A stretch of DNA of 9,636 nt, taken from Bacillota bacterium (GTDB lineage Bacteria; Bacillota; Syntrophomonadia; Syntrophomonadales; Syntrophomonadaceae). Below, piece after piece: positions 1-6,844 of the stretch. The stretch is taken from positions 1 to 9,636 of the forward strand of contig JAGFXV010000176.1 in assembly GCA_017861475.1 (NCBI GenBank), in the 5' to 3' direction. Every line of letters begins with the position of its first letter. Position 1 is the first letter of the stretch. The translations under genes and the position numbers were made by a program. Below the pieces are notes generated by a model. That model was not told the DNA's origin. It saw only the letters and a program-made list of their open reading frames with translations, and made no database searches.

Positions 1-290
1 CCATGGAACTTGGCAGTACCCAGGCTATTAAACAGGTTGTAGCCGCAGGTTTGGGTGTGACCATAATCTCATCCTTAACCGTTCGTCATGAGTGTAAAGA
101 TGAAATACTCAAAACCGTAAAAATAAAAGATCTTTACATGAGCAGACCATTTAATATTCTTACCAGTGCCAATCATGCCAAAAGCAAGGAAGAACAATTT
201 CTGGTAAACTTTCTCCACAACAAAGAAATGATGGAGAAAGCACTGAATATGGAATGTTATACCAACGAGTATGATTATATAGGAGAATAA
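1..290 (+). CDS. LysR-type transcriptional regulator, C-terminal part (5' end outside window)
   Basis: This is the C-terminal end of a LysR-family regulator, a DNA-binding protein whose effector domain binds a small inducer. The reading frame is open from base 3 with no start codon of its own; the ATG at base 3 is internal. The stretch ELGSTQAIKQVVAAGLGV followed by a hydrophobic strand matches the conserved 'STEAIKQAVAAGLGI' segment of the second subdomain of the LysR substrate-binding fold, and the following 'RPFNIL' and 'KEEQFLVNFL' match its last strand and helix. The helix-turn-helix is upstream of the window. The stop codon at 288-290 lies 4 bases before the nitrilase start, and the nitrilase ribosome binding site is inside this gene's last codons, so the two are probably translated from one message. 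That is less usual than the divergent layout common for LysR genes. The family is clear; the inducer is not. Confidence 0.85.
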   Translation, partial: MELGSTQAIKQVVAAGLGVTIISSLTVRHECKDEILKTVKIKDLYMSRPFNILTSANHAKSKEEQFLVNFLHNKEMMEKALNMECYTNEYDYIGE

Positions 291-294
291 TTAA

Positions 295-1149
295 ATGCAG
301 GCAGATTGTATGGTTGCTGCCGTACAAATGGCATCTGAAGCAGGAGAAATAAACCGCAATTTAGACAACATTTTGCATATGACCGGGCAGGCAGTAAAAG
401 CCGGGGCCCAATTTGTTGTTTTTCCGGAGATGGCCTTGCAGGGATATACTCACTCGCAGGCCAAGGATTTGGCCGTTACTGCCGATGATCCTGCTATAAA
501 ACAGCTCTGCAGAACGGCTTTGAATTCACGAATTACTGTACTGGTGGGTTTTGCTGAAAAATCCTTCGATGTACCAAAACCATATATTTCTCAGTTGATT
601 GCATTTCCTGACGGAACGGCTGAAGTATACCGGAAGGTGCATTTGGGCCGTTTTGAGAAAGAATGGTTTGCTTCTGGCAGCCATTTTCCTGTTTTTAATA
701 GTAAAGGGACAAGCTTTGCCGTGGGAATATGCTGGGACTGGCATTTTCCTGAGATGGCAGGCATTTATTCCTTGAAAGGAGCCGAAATACTATTTGCTCC
801 GCATGCCTCGCTCAGTGTTTCCGGCAATCGGCAAGAGATATGGCAGCACTATATGGGTGCCAGAGCTTATGATAATTCAGTATATTTAGCCGCCTGCAAT
901 ATGTGCGGCAAAGACCGGCAGAATAGAAGATACAGCGGAGGCGCAACCATATGGGGCCCCAAAGGCGAAGTACTGGCTCAATCAAACAGTGATGACAGCA
1001 GTATTGTGTATGCCCTTTTGTCAGCCGAACGTATCAACAATCTGCGGACCAGGGAAAGAAAATCAATGAGGGACAGTTTCTTTCTGGCTGATCGTAAAAA
1101 GGAACTGTACCATGAACTGCTGGAATTGGAAATCCAGTCGGGTAAGTAA
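295..1149 (+). CDS. Nitrilase-superfamily carbon-nitrogen hydrolase
   Basis: This 284-residue cytoplasmic protein is a complete member of the nitrilase/amidase superfamily, which hydrolyses non-peptide C-N bonds (amides, carbamoyl groups, or nitriles) by a Glu-Lys-Cys triad. The triad is visible: Glu45 in VVFPEMALQGY, Lys114 in YRKVHLGRFEKEWF, and Cys146 in VGICWDWHFPEMAG. The motifs are in the usual order and spacing, and the length is normal for the amidase branches. True nitrilases are commonly longer, so an amidase or omega-amidase-like role is more likely, but the substrate cannot be read. The ATG at 295 is chosen because GGAG at 282-285 lies 9 bases upstream; the ATG at 310 would be too far away. 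The gene follows a LysR regulator by 4 bases, so its substrate or product may be the regulator's inducer. A terminator follows about 125 bases after the stop. Confidence 0.88.
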   Translation: MQADCMVAAVQMASEAGEINRNLDNILHMTGQAVKAGAQFVVFPEMALQGYTHSQAKDLAVTADDPAIKQLCRTALNSRITVLVGFAEKSFDVPKPYISQLIAFPDGTAEVYRKVHLGRFEKEWFASGSHFPVFNSKGTSFAVGICWDWHFPEMAGIYSLKGAEILFAPHASLSVSGNRQEIWQHYMGARAYDNSVYLAACNMCGKDRQNRRYSGGATIWGPKGEVLAQSNSDDSSIVYALLSAERINNLRTRERKSMRDSFFLADRKKELYHELLELEIQSGK

Positions 1150-1274
1150 ACCAAAATAAATATTATGATCAACATTTTCAGATCATGATAAATTAAATAA
1201 AGAAAACTAAGTTAAAGTGAACGAAATAACGTTAGGAATATATTGAATTTAAAAAACACGGAATGTGATGAGTG

Positions 1275-1308
1275 AAATGTAACGCCAATATATAGGCGTT
1301 ACATTTTT
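1275..1308 (+). terminator. Rho-independent terminator after the LysR-nitrilase unit
   Basis: A perfect 12-bp stem pairs AAATGTAACGCC (1275-1286) with GGCGTTACATTT (1295-1306) around the 8-base loop AATATATA, and ends in a T run at 1304-1308. This is a classic intrinsic terminator on the + strand. It separates the nitrilase unit from the ferredoxin-AOR unit. The stem is symmetrical with A's at its 5' foot, so weak termination from the other strand is also possible. Confidence 0.85.
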
Positions 1309-1376
1309 GTATAAGTATAGCTTATTATAAAAATAAGAAAATACGATTTCACTTCAAAACTTAATAATGTTAAATT

Positions 1377-1409
1377 ATAGCTAACAAATACACGATAAAT
1401 GTTAGCTAT
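1377..1409. promoter_or_regulatory. Perfect 10-bp inverted repeat, possible operator of the ferredoxin-AOR unit
   Basis: ATAGCTAACA (1377-1386) and TGTTAGCTAT (1400-1409) are exact reverse complements separated by 13 bases, so the centres of the half-sites are about 23 bp apart, roughly two helical turns. No T run follows, which argues against a terminator. The position, 55-87 bases before the ferredoxin start and just downstream of a weak -10-like TAAATT at 1371-1376, would suit a repressor or activator site. The binding protein is unknown. A transcribed hairpin in the leader is the alternative. Confidence 0.4.
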
Positions 1410-1463
1410 TACTTTTGTCAAAAATAACATATTGTAATATTGATCGAGTAAAGGATGGTCATA

Positions 1464-1883
1464 ATGTCTTACCGTATCGTTGACAAATGTATTGGATGTT
1501 CTCTTTGTGCCAAGTTATGTCCTGTTTTGGCTATAACCGGAACACCTAAAGAAATTTATTCTGTCAACGAGAAACGCTGCATTGAATGCGGCGTTTGCGG
1601 CAGAGTCTGTGCCAAATCCGCCATCCTCGATCCCCTGGGAAATATAACTCAGCAAATACCCCGTAAACTCTGGCCGTTACCACATATAAATACCAACCAG
1701 TGTTCGTCTTGCGGAATTTGTGTGGAAGCATGCGGGATGGAGGCGCTGGACATCTCCGATCCGCAATATGTCGGTGATATACATACGTTTGCCTATCTTA
1801 AGGATCCTAAAAAATGTGTTGGATGCGCCATCTGTACCAGGAAATGTCCCCTGAATTTAATCAGAATGGAGGCCATTTCATGA
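1464..1883 (+). CDS. Four-cluster [4Fe-4S] ferredoxin-type protein, electron carrier for AOR
   Basis: This 139-residue soluble iron-sulfur protein carries four CxxCxxCxxxC motifs, 16 cysteines in all, at residues 9/12/15/19, 39/42/45/49, 80/83/86/90 and 118/121/124/128. They form two pairs separated by a linker around residues 52-78, as expected for two tandem bacterial-type 2[4Fe-4S] modules. It probably passes electrons between the downstream AOR and the cell's ferredoxin pool or another oxidoreductase. The start at 1464 is preferred over the in-frame ATG at 1455, because AAAGGA at 1450-1455 is 8 bases before 1464 and overlaps the earlier ATG. The stop codon overlaps the AOR start (ATGA at 1880-1883), so the two proteins are translationally coupled and likely made together. 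Such polyferredoxins also occur as subunits of other oxidoreductases, but the overlap makes AOR the natural partner. Confidence 0.85.
   Translation: MSYRIVDKCIGCSLCAKLCPVLAITGTPKEIYSVNEKRCIECGVCGRVCAKSAILDPLGNITQQIPRKLWPLPHINTNQCSSCGICVEACGMEALDISDPQYVGDIHTFAYLKDPKKCVGCAICTRKCPLNLIRMEAIS
1868..1883 (+). promoter_or_regulatory. Ribosome binding site and ATGA overlap joining ferredoxin and AOR
   Basis: GGAGG at 1868-1872 lies 7 bases before the AOR ATG (1880-1882), inside the last ferredoxin codons. The start overlaps the ferredoxin TGA (1881-1883). This settles the AOR start and implies translational coupling. Confidence 0.8.
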
Positions 1884-3784
1884 AACTCCCTCGATATATT
1901 GAAATAGATCTTACTCGGAAAACGAGTAAGATCTTTGTAATAAGCACGCGGGATTTCCACGATTATTTGGGTGGAAAGGGTTTGGCTGCCAAAATTCTGT
2001 ACGATGAAATGGCTGCAGGAACGGACGCCTATTCACCAGACAATCTGATTGTTATTAATGTTGGCCCGCTGACCGGAACGGGTGCCCCTTCCAGCAGTCG
2101 TTTCAATATAAGCACGAAAAGCCCGCTGACCGGTGCCATTGCTTCTTCAAACTGTGGCGGAACATTTGGTATGAAGCTGCGTGGCGCAGGTTATGACGGA
2201 CTCGTCATTCGCGGACAATCAGCATCACCGGTTTATATAGAAATTATGGATGGCATTGTAAATGTCAGGGATGCCAGCCATCTTTGGGGTATGAACACCG
2301 AAGATACGCAAAAGCAATTTAATAAACGATATGGACAGTTGGTTATCGGTCCGGGCGGAGAAAATTTGGTTCGCTATGCCTGCGCAGTATCAGGGGAAAG
2401 GGTTGCTGGACGCTGTGGGATCGGTGCGGTAATGGGCAGCAAAAACCTCAAAGCGGTTATCGCTTATGGAACCGAAGAAGTAGAAATTGAAAAGAAGAAA
2501 GAGTTTGACGCATTCGTTTCCCGCTGGGTAACCAGTCTGAAAAATCACCCCAGCACTGGTGAGGCCATGCCGAAATACGGTACGGCAGGTTTCCTGAAAA
2601 AAGTATATAAAAACCATGTTTTGCCGGCTGATAATTATCAGCATACCAATTTTGCCGAGGCTGACAGAATCAGCGGCGAAACGCTGGCCGAAGAATATAT
2701 GACTAGAAACTCCGGTTGCGTAAGCTGCCCGATTCGTTGTGAAAGACGGGTAAAGCACCAAGACAAGGAAATCAAAGGGCCGGAGTTTGAAACCATTGGA
2801 CTACTGGGATCCAATATCGGCAATGACAGTATGAACTCGATAATTGAATGGAATTATCAGGCAGATTTAATGGGAATCGACACTATTTCTCTAGGAAGCA
2901 CCCTGGCCTTTGCCATGGAACTATCGCAGAAGGGAATAAAGGATTATGGCCTGCAATTCGGCAATCCGGAAGGAATAAGCGAAGCTATTCGTCAAATTTC
3001 ATTGCGGGAGGGTCCATGTGCCGAATTGGCAGATGGTGTAAGGGCTCTGTCAGAGAAGTACGGCGGACATGATTTTGCGATTCATTCCAAGGGGCTTGAA
3101 TTTGCATCATACGATCCACGCCATTCGGTTGGTCTGGGATTGGGGTATGCAACTTCAAATCGCGGCGGATGTCATCTGAATGGCGGATTTCTTACTTTTG
3201 TCGAAATTCTGAGCCCGGTATCTGTAAACGGACTTGATACAAAAGGTAAAGCCGCTCTGACCGCATTCTTCCAAAACGCTATGGAATCAGTATCCAGTGG
3301 CGGATCTTGTTTATTCACTACCTTCTCGGTTATTCCGGCTTTCCTTTTCAAGGGAAAGGGAGATGGATTTGTAAACCACATAACGGGGCGCTTATTGACA
3401 TATTCCAGTCCATTGCTGGGATTCATCATGCATCATCCTGGATTATTTAACTTTAAAATGTTTTATCTGTTTCCACATATTGAAGCTATTGAATTGGCTA
3501 CAGGTATTAAGTGTACCGTAGGCAGTTTTCTTGAGGCTGGAGAACGATCCTTTACGATTGAGAGAATGTTCAATATTAGAGAAGGTTTTACCAGTGCTGA
3601 TGACTGCCTCCCGCCGAGAATAATGAATGAAATGGTTGAGGAGCAGGATACGACCATGTCTGAAAAAATTAAAATTATGCTGCATGAATTCTATCGGGTC
3701 AGAACATGGGAAGATTCCGGTCGACCGGCAAAGAAGCTTCTTGGCAGACTGGGCATAGAACTACATGATGATGAAAACGAGTAA
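1880..3784 (+). CDS. aor: Aldehyde:ferredoxin oxidoreductase (tungsten-containing AOR family)
   Basis: This 634-residue cytoplasmic enzyme interconverts an aldehyde and its carboxylic acid using a bis-pterin tungsten (or molybdenum) cofactor and one [4Fe-4S] cluster, with ferredoxin as electron carrier. The N-terminal AOR domain is marked by YLGGKGLAAKILYDE (29-43) and the glycine-rich segment around 62-100. Cluster ligands are Cys280, Cys283 and Cys287 (CVSCPIRC), with Cys477 as the probable fourth. The first pterin motif DxxGID is intact at 329-334. The second, at about 472-477, reads SSGGSC rather than the classical DxxGLC. The family signature GERSFTIERMFNIREGF is at 554-570. The protein is slightly longer than the archaeal prototype, with a hydrophobic insertion around 485-535. 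The ATG at 1880 is chosen because it aligns with the family N-terminus and has GGAGG at 1868-1872; an upstream in-frame ATG at 1814 lies inside the ferredoxin gene. The substrate is not readable from sequence. Confidence 0.93.
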   Translation: MKLPRYIEIDLTRKTSKIFVISTRDFHDYLGGKGLAAKILYDEMAAGTDAYSPDNLIVINVGPLTGTGAPSSSRFNISTKSPLTGAIASSNCGGTFGMKLRGAGYDGLVIRGQSASPVYIEIMDGIVNVRDASHLWGMNTEDTQKQFNKRYGQLVIGPGGENLVRYACAVSGERVAGRCGIGAVMGSKNLKAVIAYGTEEVEIEKKKEFDAFVSRWVTSLKNHPSTGEAMPKYGTAGFLKKVYKNHVLPADNYQHTNFAEADRISGETLAEEYMTRNSGCVSCPIRCERRVKHQDKEIKGPEFETIGLLGSNIGNDSMNSIIEWNYQADLMGIDTISLGSTLAFAMELSQKGIKDYGLQFGNPEGISEAIRQISLREGPCAELADGVRALSEKYGGHDFAIHSKGLEFASYDPRHSVGLGLGYATSNRGGCHLNGGFLTFVEILSPVSVNGLDTKGKAALTAFFQNAMESVSSGGSCLFTTFSVIPAFLFKGKGDGFVNHITGRLLTYSSPLLGFIMHHPGLFNFKMFYLFPHIEAIELATGIKCTVGSFLEAGERSFTIERMFNIREGFTSADDCLPPRIMNEMVEEQDTTMSEKIKIMLHEFYRVRTWEDSGRPAKKLLGRLGIELHDDENE

Positions 3785-3852
3785 TGTAAAAATATTTATT
3801 GAGTATATATCTGACAAAATATGGCGAAAGGGAAGGGGGTTTAGTTGTATTA

Positions 3853-3881
3853 TTGCCAGCACATAAACATATTTAATTAAT
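3853..3881 (+). promoter_or_regulatory. Possible sigma-70-type promoter before the SDR-MFS-HAD-ThDP genes
   Basis: TTGCCA (3853-3858, five of six matches to the -35 consensus) is followed after 17 bases by ATTAAT (3876-3881, four of six matches to the -10 consensus). It lies in the 166-base gap after the AOR stop and would give a leader of about 60 bases before the SDR start at 3951. The gap shows no clear terminator hairpin, so read-through from AOR is also possible. The -10 match is weak in AT-rich DNA. Confidence 0.3.
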
Positions 3882-3950
3882 ATAAAAGGGGGAATAGCTG
3901 GACTGTAATTTTAATCACTGGTTCAAAGGCCTATTTGAGGAGTGAAATGA

Positions 3951-4522
3951 ATGAGGTGTGAAGCTGATTTTAAAGACAAAGTGGTAGTAGTAACCGGAGC
4001 TGCAGGCGGATTGGGCGAAGCTCTCTGTAAACGGTTTGCTAAAATGGGTGCCAAAATAGCTGCGGGGCTATGTATTGTACGCGGGCGGCCATTGAAAGTG
4101 TTGCCAAGACCATCGGTGCGGTTATTGGCATAGCCAGTATTGCGGGATTTGCACCGCTTTGCGGACGTACCGGTTATGCAGCAGCCAAGCACGGCCTGGC
4201 AGGATTCCTAAACACTCTGAGAACTGAAATGGAAGGCACCGGCGTATCAATTTTACTGGTATATGCGCAATATATCCAAACCAATATTGATAAAAACGCC
4301 CTTGATGCTGACGGAAATCCGAATAAAAATGAGAAGACCACTACCGGTAATGTTCTAATGCCTGATGAAGCCGCCGAACAGATTGTAAATGCCCTGTTGA
4401 CTGACGAACGGCAGTTGTTGTTAGGCGAAATCGCTAAAATGTCCTGGGATGTCTATCATTCTGACCCGCAGACGTTTGAAAATATTATGATGGAACAAAA
4501 TCGCTACGTACTCGAGCAATAA
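3951..4522 (+). pseudogene. Short-chain dehydrogenase/reductase (SDR), broken by internal deletion and frameshift
   Basis: This is the remains of a classical SDR, an NAD(P)-dependent alcohol/ketone oxidoreductase. The first part (from ATG 3951, with GGAG at 3939-3942) has the coenzyme-binding motif TGAAGGLG. The second part is in the frame of positions 4070-4522 and carries the catalytic Ser (IASIAG) and the YAAAK active-site pair, followed by a typical SDR C-terminus ending at the TAA of 4520-4522. Between the first Gly motif and the active-site Tyr there are about 61 codons; classical SDRs have about 140. About 80 residues are therefore missing, including the NNAG strand and active-site Asn. 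The sequence also changes frame between about 4060 and 4085, equivalent to a 1-base loss. The first frame alone stops at 4131-4133. The segment 'PG' usual after the active site is also altered (VYAQYIQTN). No functional SDR could be made from this sequence. Confidence 0.82.
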
Positions 4523-4530
4523 TCGTTTTT

Positions 4531-4550
4531 GAGGGGGCGAATTACGAGTG
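4531..4550 (+). promoter_or_regulatory. Ribosome binding site deciding a GTG start for the transporter
   Basis: GAGGGGG at 4531-4537 is 10 bases before GTG 4548. The encoded N-terminus is a short charged leader followed directly by the first membrane segment, as expected for the family. Confidence 0.65.
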
Positions 4551-5804
4551 ACAGAGAAAAAAGAGAAGGTAAAGTTTACACTAACCGAACGGCAAAAGAA
4601 GATATTGCCGGTCGTTATGATCGGTGCTTTCTTTGAAGGTTTTGATTTTATGGTAATCAGTCTTGCACTGCCGTATATAAGCAGTGCTTACAAACTAAAT
4701 ACAGAATCCGCCAGTATGATTGTATCAATCGTCGCGATTGGCGCGCTGATGGCATTTTTCGTAGTAAGACTGGCAGACCGGTTTGGACGAAAGCCTATCT
4801 TCCTGTCAGCCATAATCATTTATTCAATACTCAGTTTAGGAACGGCATTTGCTCCGAGCGTATATTTCTTTGTTGTATGTCAATTTATCGCCCGTGTCTT
4901 CCTGGTTGTCTCATGGGCTCTTGGCTTTATCATTATGACGGAAGAATTCAGCAATGAGCTTAGAGGCCGGGCAGTAGGGTTATTCCAAAGTGCTGCTGCC
5001 GTTGGAGCAATATTTCCTTCCTTGCTTCTGCCGGTTGTGTCCATGACCAGCCTGCACTGGAGAGGTCTTTATATTATCGGTGCACTTCCGTTAATTTTGA
5101 TCGCCATCTGGGGCAAAAATTTGGAGGAAACACCGCGTTTCCTGGAGTTAAAAGCGGGAATCGGGAAAATGGATATAAAACCTCCATTAATGGCGGTATT
5201 TTCACCTCAATTCAGAAAATATATTTTTGCCATAATGGCGCTATGGTTTTTCATGTATCTGTGTTACTCATCCTCGATGAATTTCTTCACGTATCACGTA
5301 GTGGAAGAATTGGGATGGAAGGAAGGCCAGGTGGGTATGGTAAATGCGATTGCCTATACGCTAGGACTTCTGGGCTATGTTGCGGTCGGCAAGCTACTTG
5401 ATACGCTTGGACGCAAAAAGACCGCTTTTATCTTTTTTGCCTTGGGCAGCTTGGCGGTAATTGCCACGTTCCAGACAACAACATTTTATCAGGTATTAAT
5501 TGCCCAGGTTATGGGTGTATTTTTCCTTGGAACATTCACAGTTCTCTGTGCGACCTTTACCAATGAGTTGTTCCCGACCTCGATCCGTGCCAATGCTACT
5601 GCCTGGGGCAACAACATAATCGGTCGTATCGGCACGATCGCCGCACCTGCTCTGGTAGGGATAATGCAGGTTCCTCTGCACGGAACTGGCAATGCGGTTT
5701 CAGTGCTGGCCCTGGCTCCCTTTGTATGTATTGCTATAATAGCGATCTTTTTACCCGAAACTCTTGGCTATGAGTGCCCTGAATATATTCCTCCTGAAAA
5801 ATAA
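4548..5804 (+). CDS. Major facilitator superfamily transporter (aromatic acid/metabolite:H+ symporter-like)
   Basis: This 418-residue inner-membrane protein has about 12 hydrophobic segments, at roughly 19-40, 56-76, 84-102, 105-127, 143-163, 172-189, 225-246, 262-282, 291-308, 314-336, 355-372 and 384-402. MFS motif A is RLADRFGRKP at 74-83 after the second segment, with its half-repeat GKLLDTLGRK at 281-290. Asp33 in the first segment (EGFDFMVISLALP) and the NELFPTSIRA segment near 339-348 resemble the metabolite:H+ symporter branch that imports organic acids. It uses a GTG start at 4548, supported by GAGGGGG at 4531-4537. It begins 25 bases after the broken SDR and is probably in the same operon. 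It likely imports the substrate that the downstream enzymes degrade. Export cannot be excluded. Confidence 0.88.
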   Translation: MTEKKEKVKFTLTERQKKILPVVMIGAFFEGFDFMVISLALPYISSAYKLNTESASMIVSIVAIGALMAFFVVRLADRFGRKPIFLSAIIIYSILSLGTAFAPSVYFFVVCQFIARVFLVVSWALGFIIMTEEFSNELRGRAVGLFQSAAAVGAIFPSLLLPVVSMTSLHWRGLYIIGALPLILIAIWGKNLEETPRFLELKAGIGKMDIKPPLMAVFSPQFRKYIFAIMALWFFMYLCYSSSMNFFTYHVVEELGWKEGQVGMVNAIAYTLGLLGYVAVGKLLDTLGRKKTAFIFFALGSLAVIATFQTTTFYQVLIAQVMGVFFLGTFTVLCATFTNELFPTSIRANATAWGNNIIGRIGTIAAPALVGIMQVPLHGTGNAVSVLALAPFVCIAIIAIFLPETLGYECPEYIPPEK

Positions 5805-5871
5805 ATAGCATAAAAACAATCTAACTGTTATTGCAGCACGTTACTAATAACAAATCAAAAGGAGTGATAAC

Positions 5872-6813
5872 ATGAATCAGAAAATGAACGTATTGGTTAT
5901 TGGAGCTGGAACTATGGGACATTCCATTGCCCAGGTTTTTGCCAGTTACGGTTATCCGACCAGCCTTGTGGATCAAAAACAAGAGCAGCTTGATGTAGCC
6001 AGCCAACTTATTGCCGGCAATCTGAAAGTTATGAAAAGTGAAGAATTTCTCTCTGATGAACAGGTTGCCAACGCTGAAAAGTATCTTGAGTACACCCTTG
6101 ACCTGGAAGCAGCAGCCAAAAAAGCCGACCTGGTCGTCGAGGCTATTCCCGAGCATCCCCAGTTCAAAATGGATCTTTTCAAACAATTGGATCAGTGGTG
6201 TTCACCGTCAACGATTCTGACCAGTACAACATCAGTATTAAACATTTATGAATTTATCACCGTGTCCAATCCCGAGAGACTGGTTATTGGCCATTGGTGC
6301 AATCCCCCCCACATCATTCCGCTGGTGGAAATTGTTATGGGACCTGAAACATCAGAAAAAACCGTAGAAACCCTGAAAGAAGTACTAATCGGCATGGAAA
6401 AAGTACCGGTTGTACTGAAAAAATGTGTCCCTGGATTCATCGTCAACCGTTTAAACTGCGCACTGGCCAGAGAAGCTGGTTATATGGTATCTGAGGGTTG
6501 GGTAAGCCCCGAAGATGTTGACGCTGCTTTGACCTCTAATTTCGGACTGAAAGCTCCGTTTGAAGGACCGTTGGAACTGCAGGATTATATCGGTTGGGAT
6601 ATCGGTGTTGCCGCCGGAAATTATCTCTATCAGTTCTTATGTAATTCAACCACGGGTATGCCCTTTGCAGAAGAAATGGTTAAACAAGGCAAGCTGGGCA
6701 TCAAGAGCGGACAAGGTTTAAAGGATTATTCCGGCAAATCACGCGAAGAATGGCAAAATATCCGTAACCTCAAGATCATAAAAGTTGTTAAAACCAGAAG
6801 AAGCTTTAAATAA
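5872..6813 (+). CDS. 3-hydroxyacyl-CoA dehydrogenase-family NAD-dependent oxidoreductase
   Basis: This complete 313-residue protein has the two-domain architecture of L-3-hydroxyacyl-CoA dehydrogenases. The Rossmann fold starts with VIGAGTMG (9-16), and Asp34 at the end of the second strand indicates NAD+ rather than NADP+. Catalytic His141 and Glu153 are in GHWCNPPHIIPLVEIV, spaced as in known enzymes. Asn192 follows in PGFIVNRL, and the all-helical C-terminal domain ends in the usual GIKSGQGLKDYSG element. The 'GHW.NPPH.IPLVE' form differs from the 'HFFNPP..M.LVE' of typical beta-oxidation enzymes and is closer to relatives such as carnitine or gulonate dehydrogenases, so the substrate may be a free 3-hydroxy acid rather than a CoA thioester. 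The start at 5872 has AAAAGGAGTG (5857-5866). It sits 67 bases after the transporter and 31 before a ThDP enzyme, consistent with one operon. Confidence 0.85.
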   Translation: MNQKMNVLVIGAGTMGHSIAQVFASYGYPTSLVDQKQEQLDVASQLIAGNLKVMKSEEFLSDEQVANAEKYLEYTLDLEAAAKKADLVVEAIPEHPQFKMDLFKQLDQWCSPSTILTSTTSVLNIYEFITVSNPERLVIGHWCNPPHIIPLVEIVMGPETSEKTVETLKEVLIGMEKVPVVLKKCVPGFIVNRLNCALAREAGYMVSEGWVSPEDVDAALTSNFGLKAPFEGPLELQDYIGWDIGVAAGNYLYQFLCNSTTGMPFAEEMVKQGKLGIKSGQGLKDYSGKSREEWQNIRNLKIIKVVKTRRSFK

Positions 6814-6844
6814 TAATACGAAAAAGAATGAGGAGGAAGACAAT

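Larger units (their letters stand above)
1150..1454. other. Intergenic region between nitrilase and ferredoxin genes
   Basis: About 305 bases of very AT-rich DNA without a credible reading frame. It contains the terminator at 1275-1308 and the inverted repeat at 1377-1409. The first 125 bases hold only a weak 6-bp hairpin (ATGATC at 1165-1170 with GATCAT at 1181-1186). The promoter of the ferredoxin-AOR unit must be downstream of the terminator. No pair of -35/-10 boxes is convincing: TTCACT (1348-1353) with TAAATT (1371-1376) at 17-bp spacing, and TAATAT at 1435-1440, are the best I can see. No tRNA, small RNA or riboswitch fold was recognised. Confidence 0.6.

Noticed and set aside
1163..1188. 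Hairpin ATGATC/GATCAT just after the nitrilase stop
   Set aside because: It has a 6-bp stem with a 10-base loop and no T tract; the real terminator is the 12-bp stem at 1275-1308.
1814..1879. In-frame N-terminal extension of the AOR frame starting at ATG 1814
   Set aside because: It lies inside the ferredoxin coding sequence and has no family similarity. ATG 1880 has a good ribosome binding site and matches the AOR N-terminus.
5826..5852. 7-bp inverted repeat TGTTATT...AATAACA between transporter and dehydrogenase genes
   Set aside because: It is short, AT-rich, not followed by a T run, and unlike the half-sites at 1377-1409, so it is not distinguishable from chance in such DNA.
5821..6186. 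121-codon open frame on the - strand
   Set aside because: It is antisense to the dehydrogenase-like gene and has no recognisable domain; the + strand protein fully explains the region.
6785..6844. Upstream start of the first ThDP enzyme at ATG 6785
   Set aside because: The extra 20 residues overlap the dehydrogenase gene and are low-complexity. GGAGG at 6832-6836 clearly serves ATG 6845.
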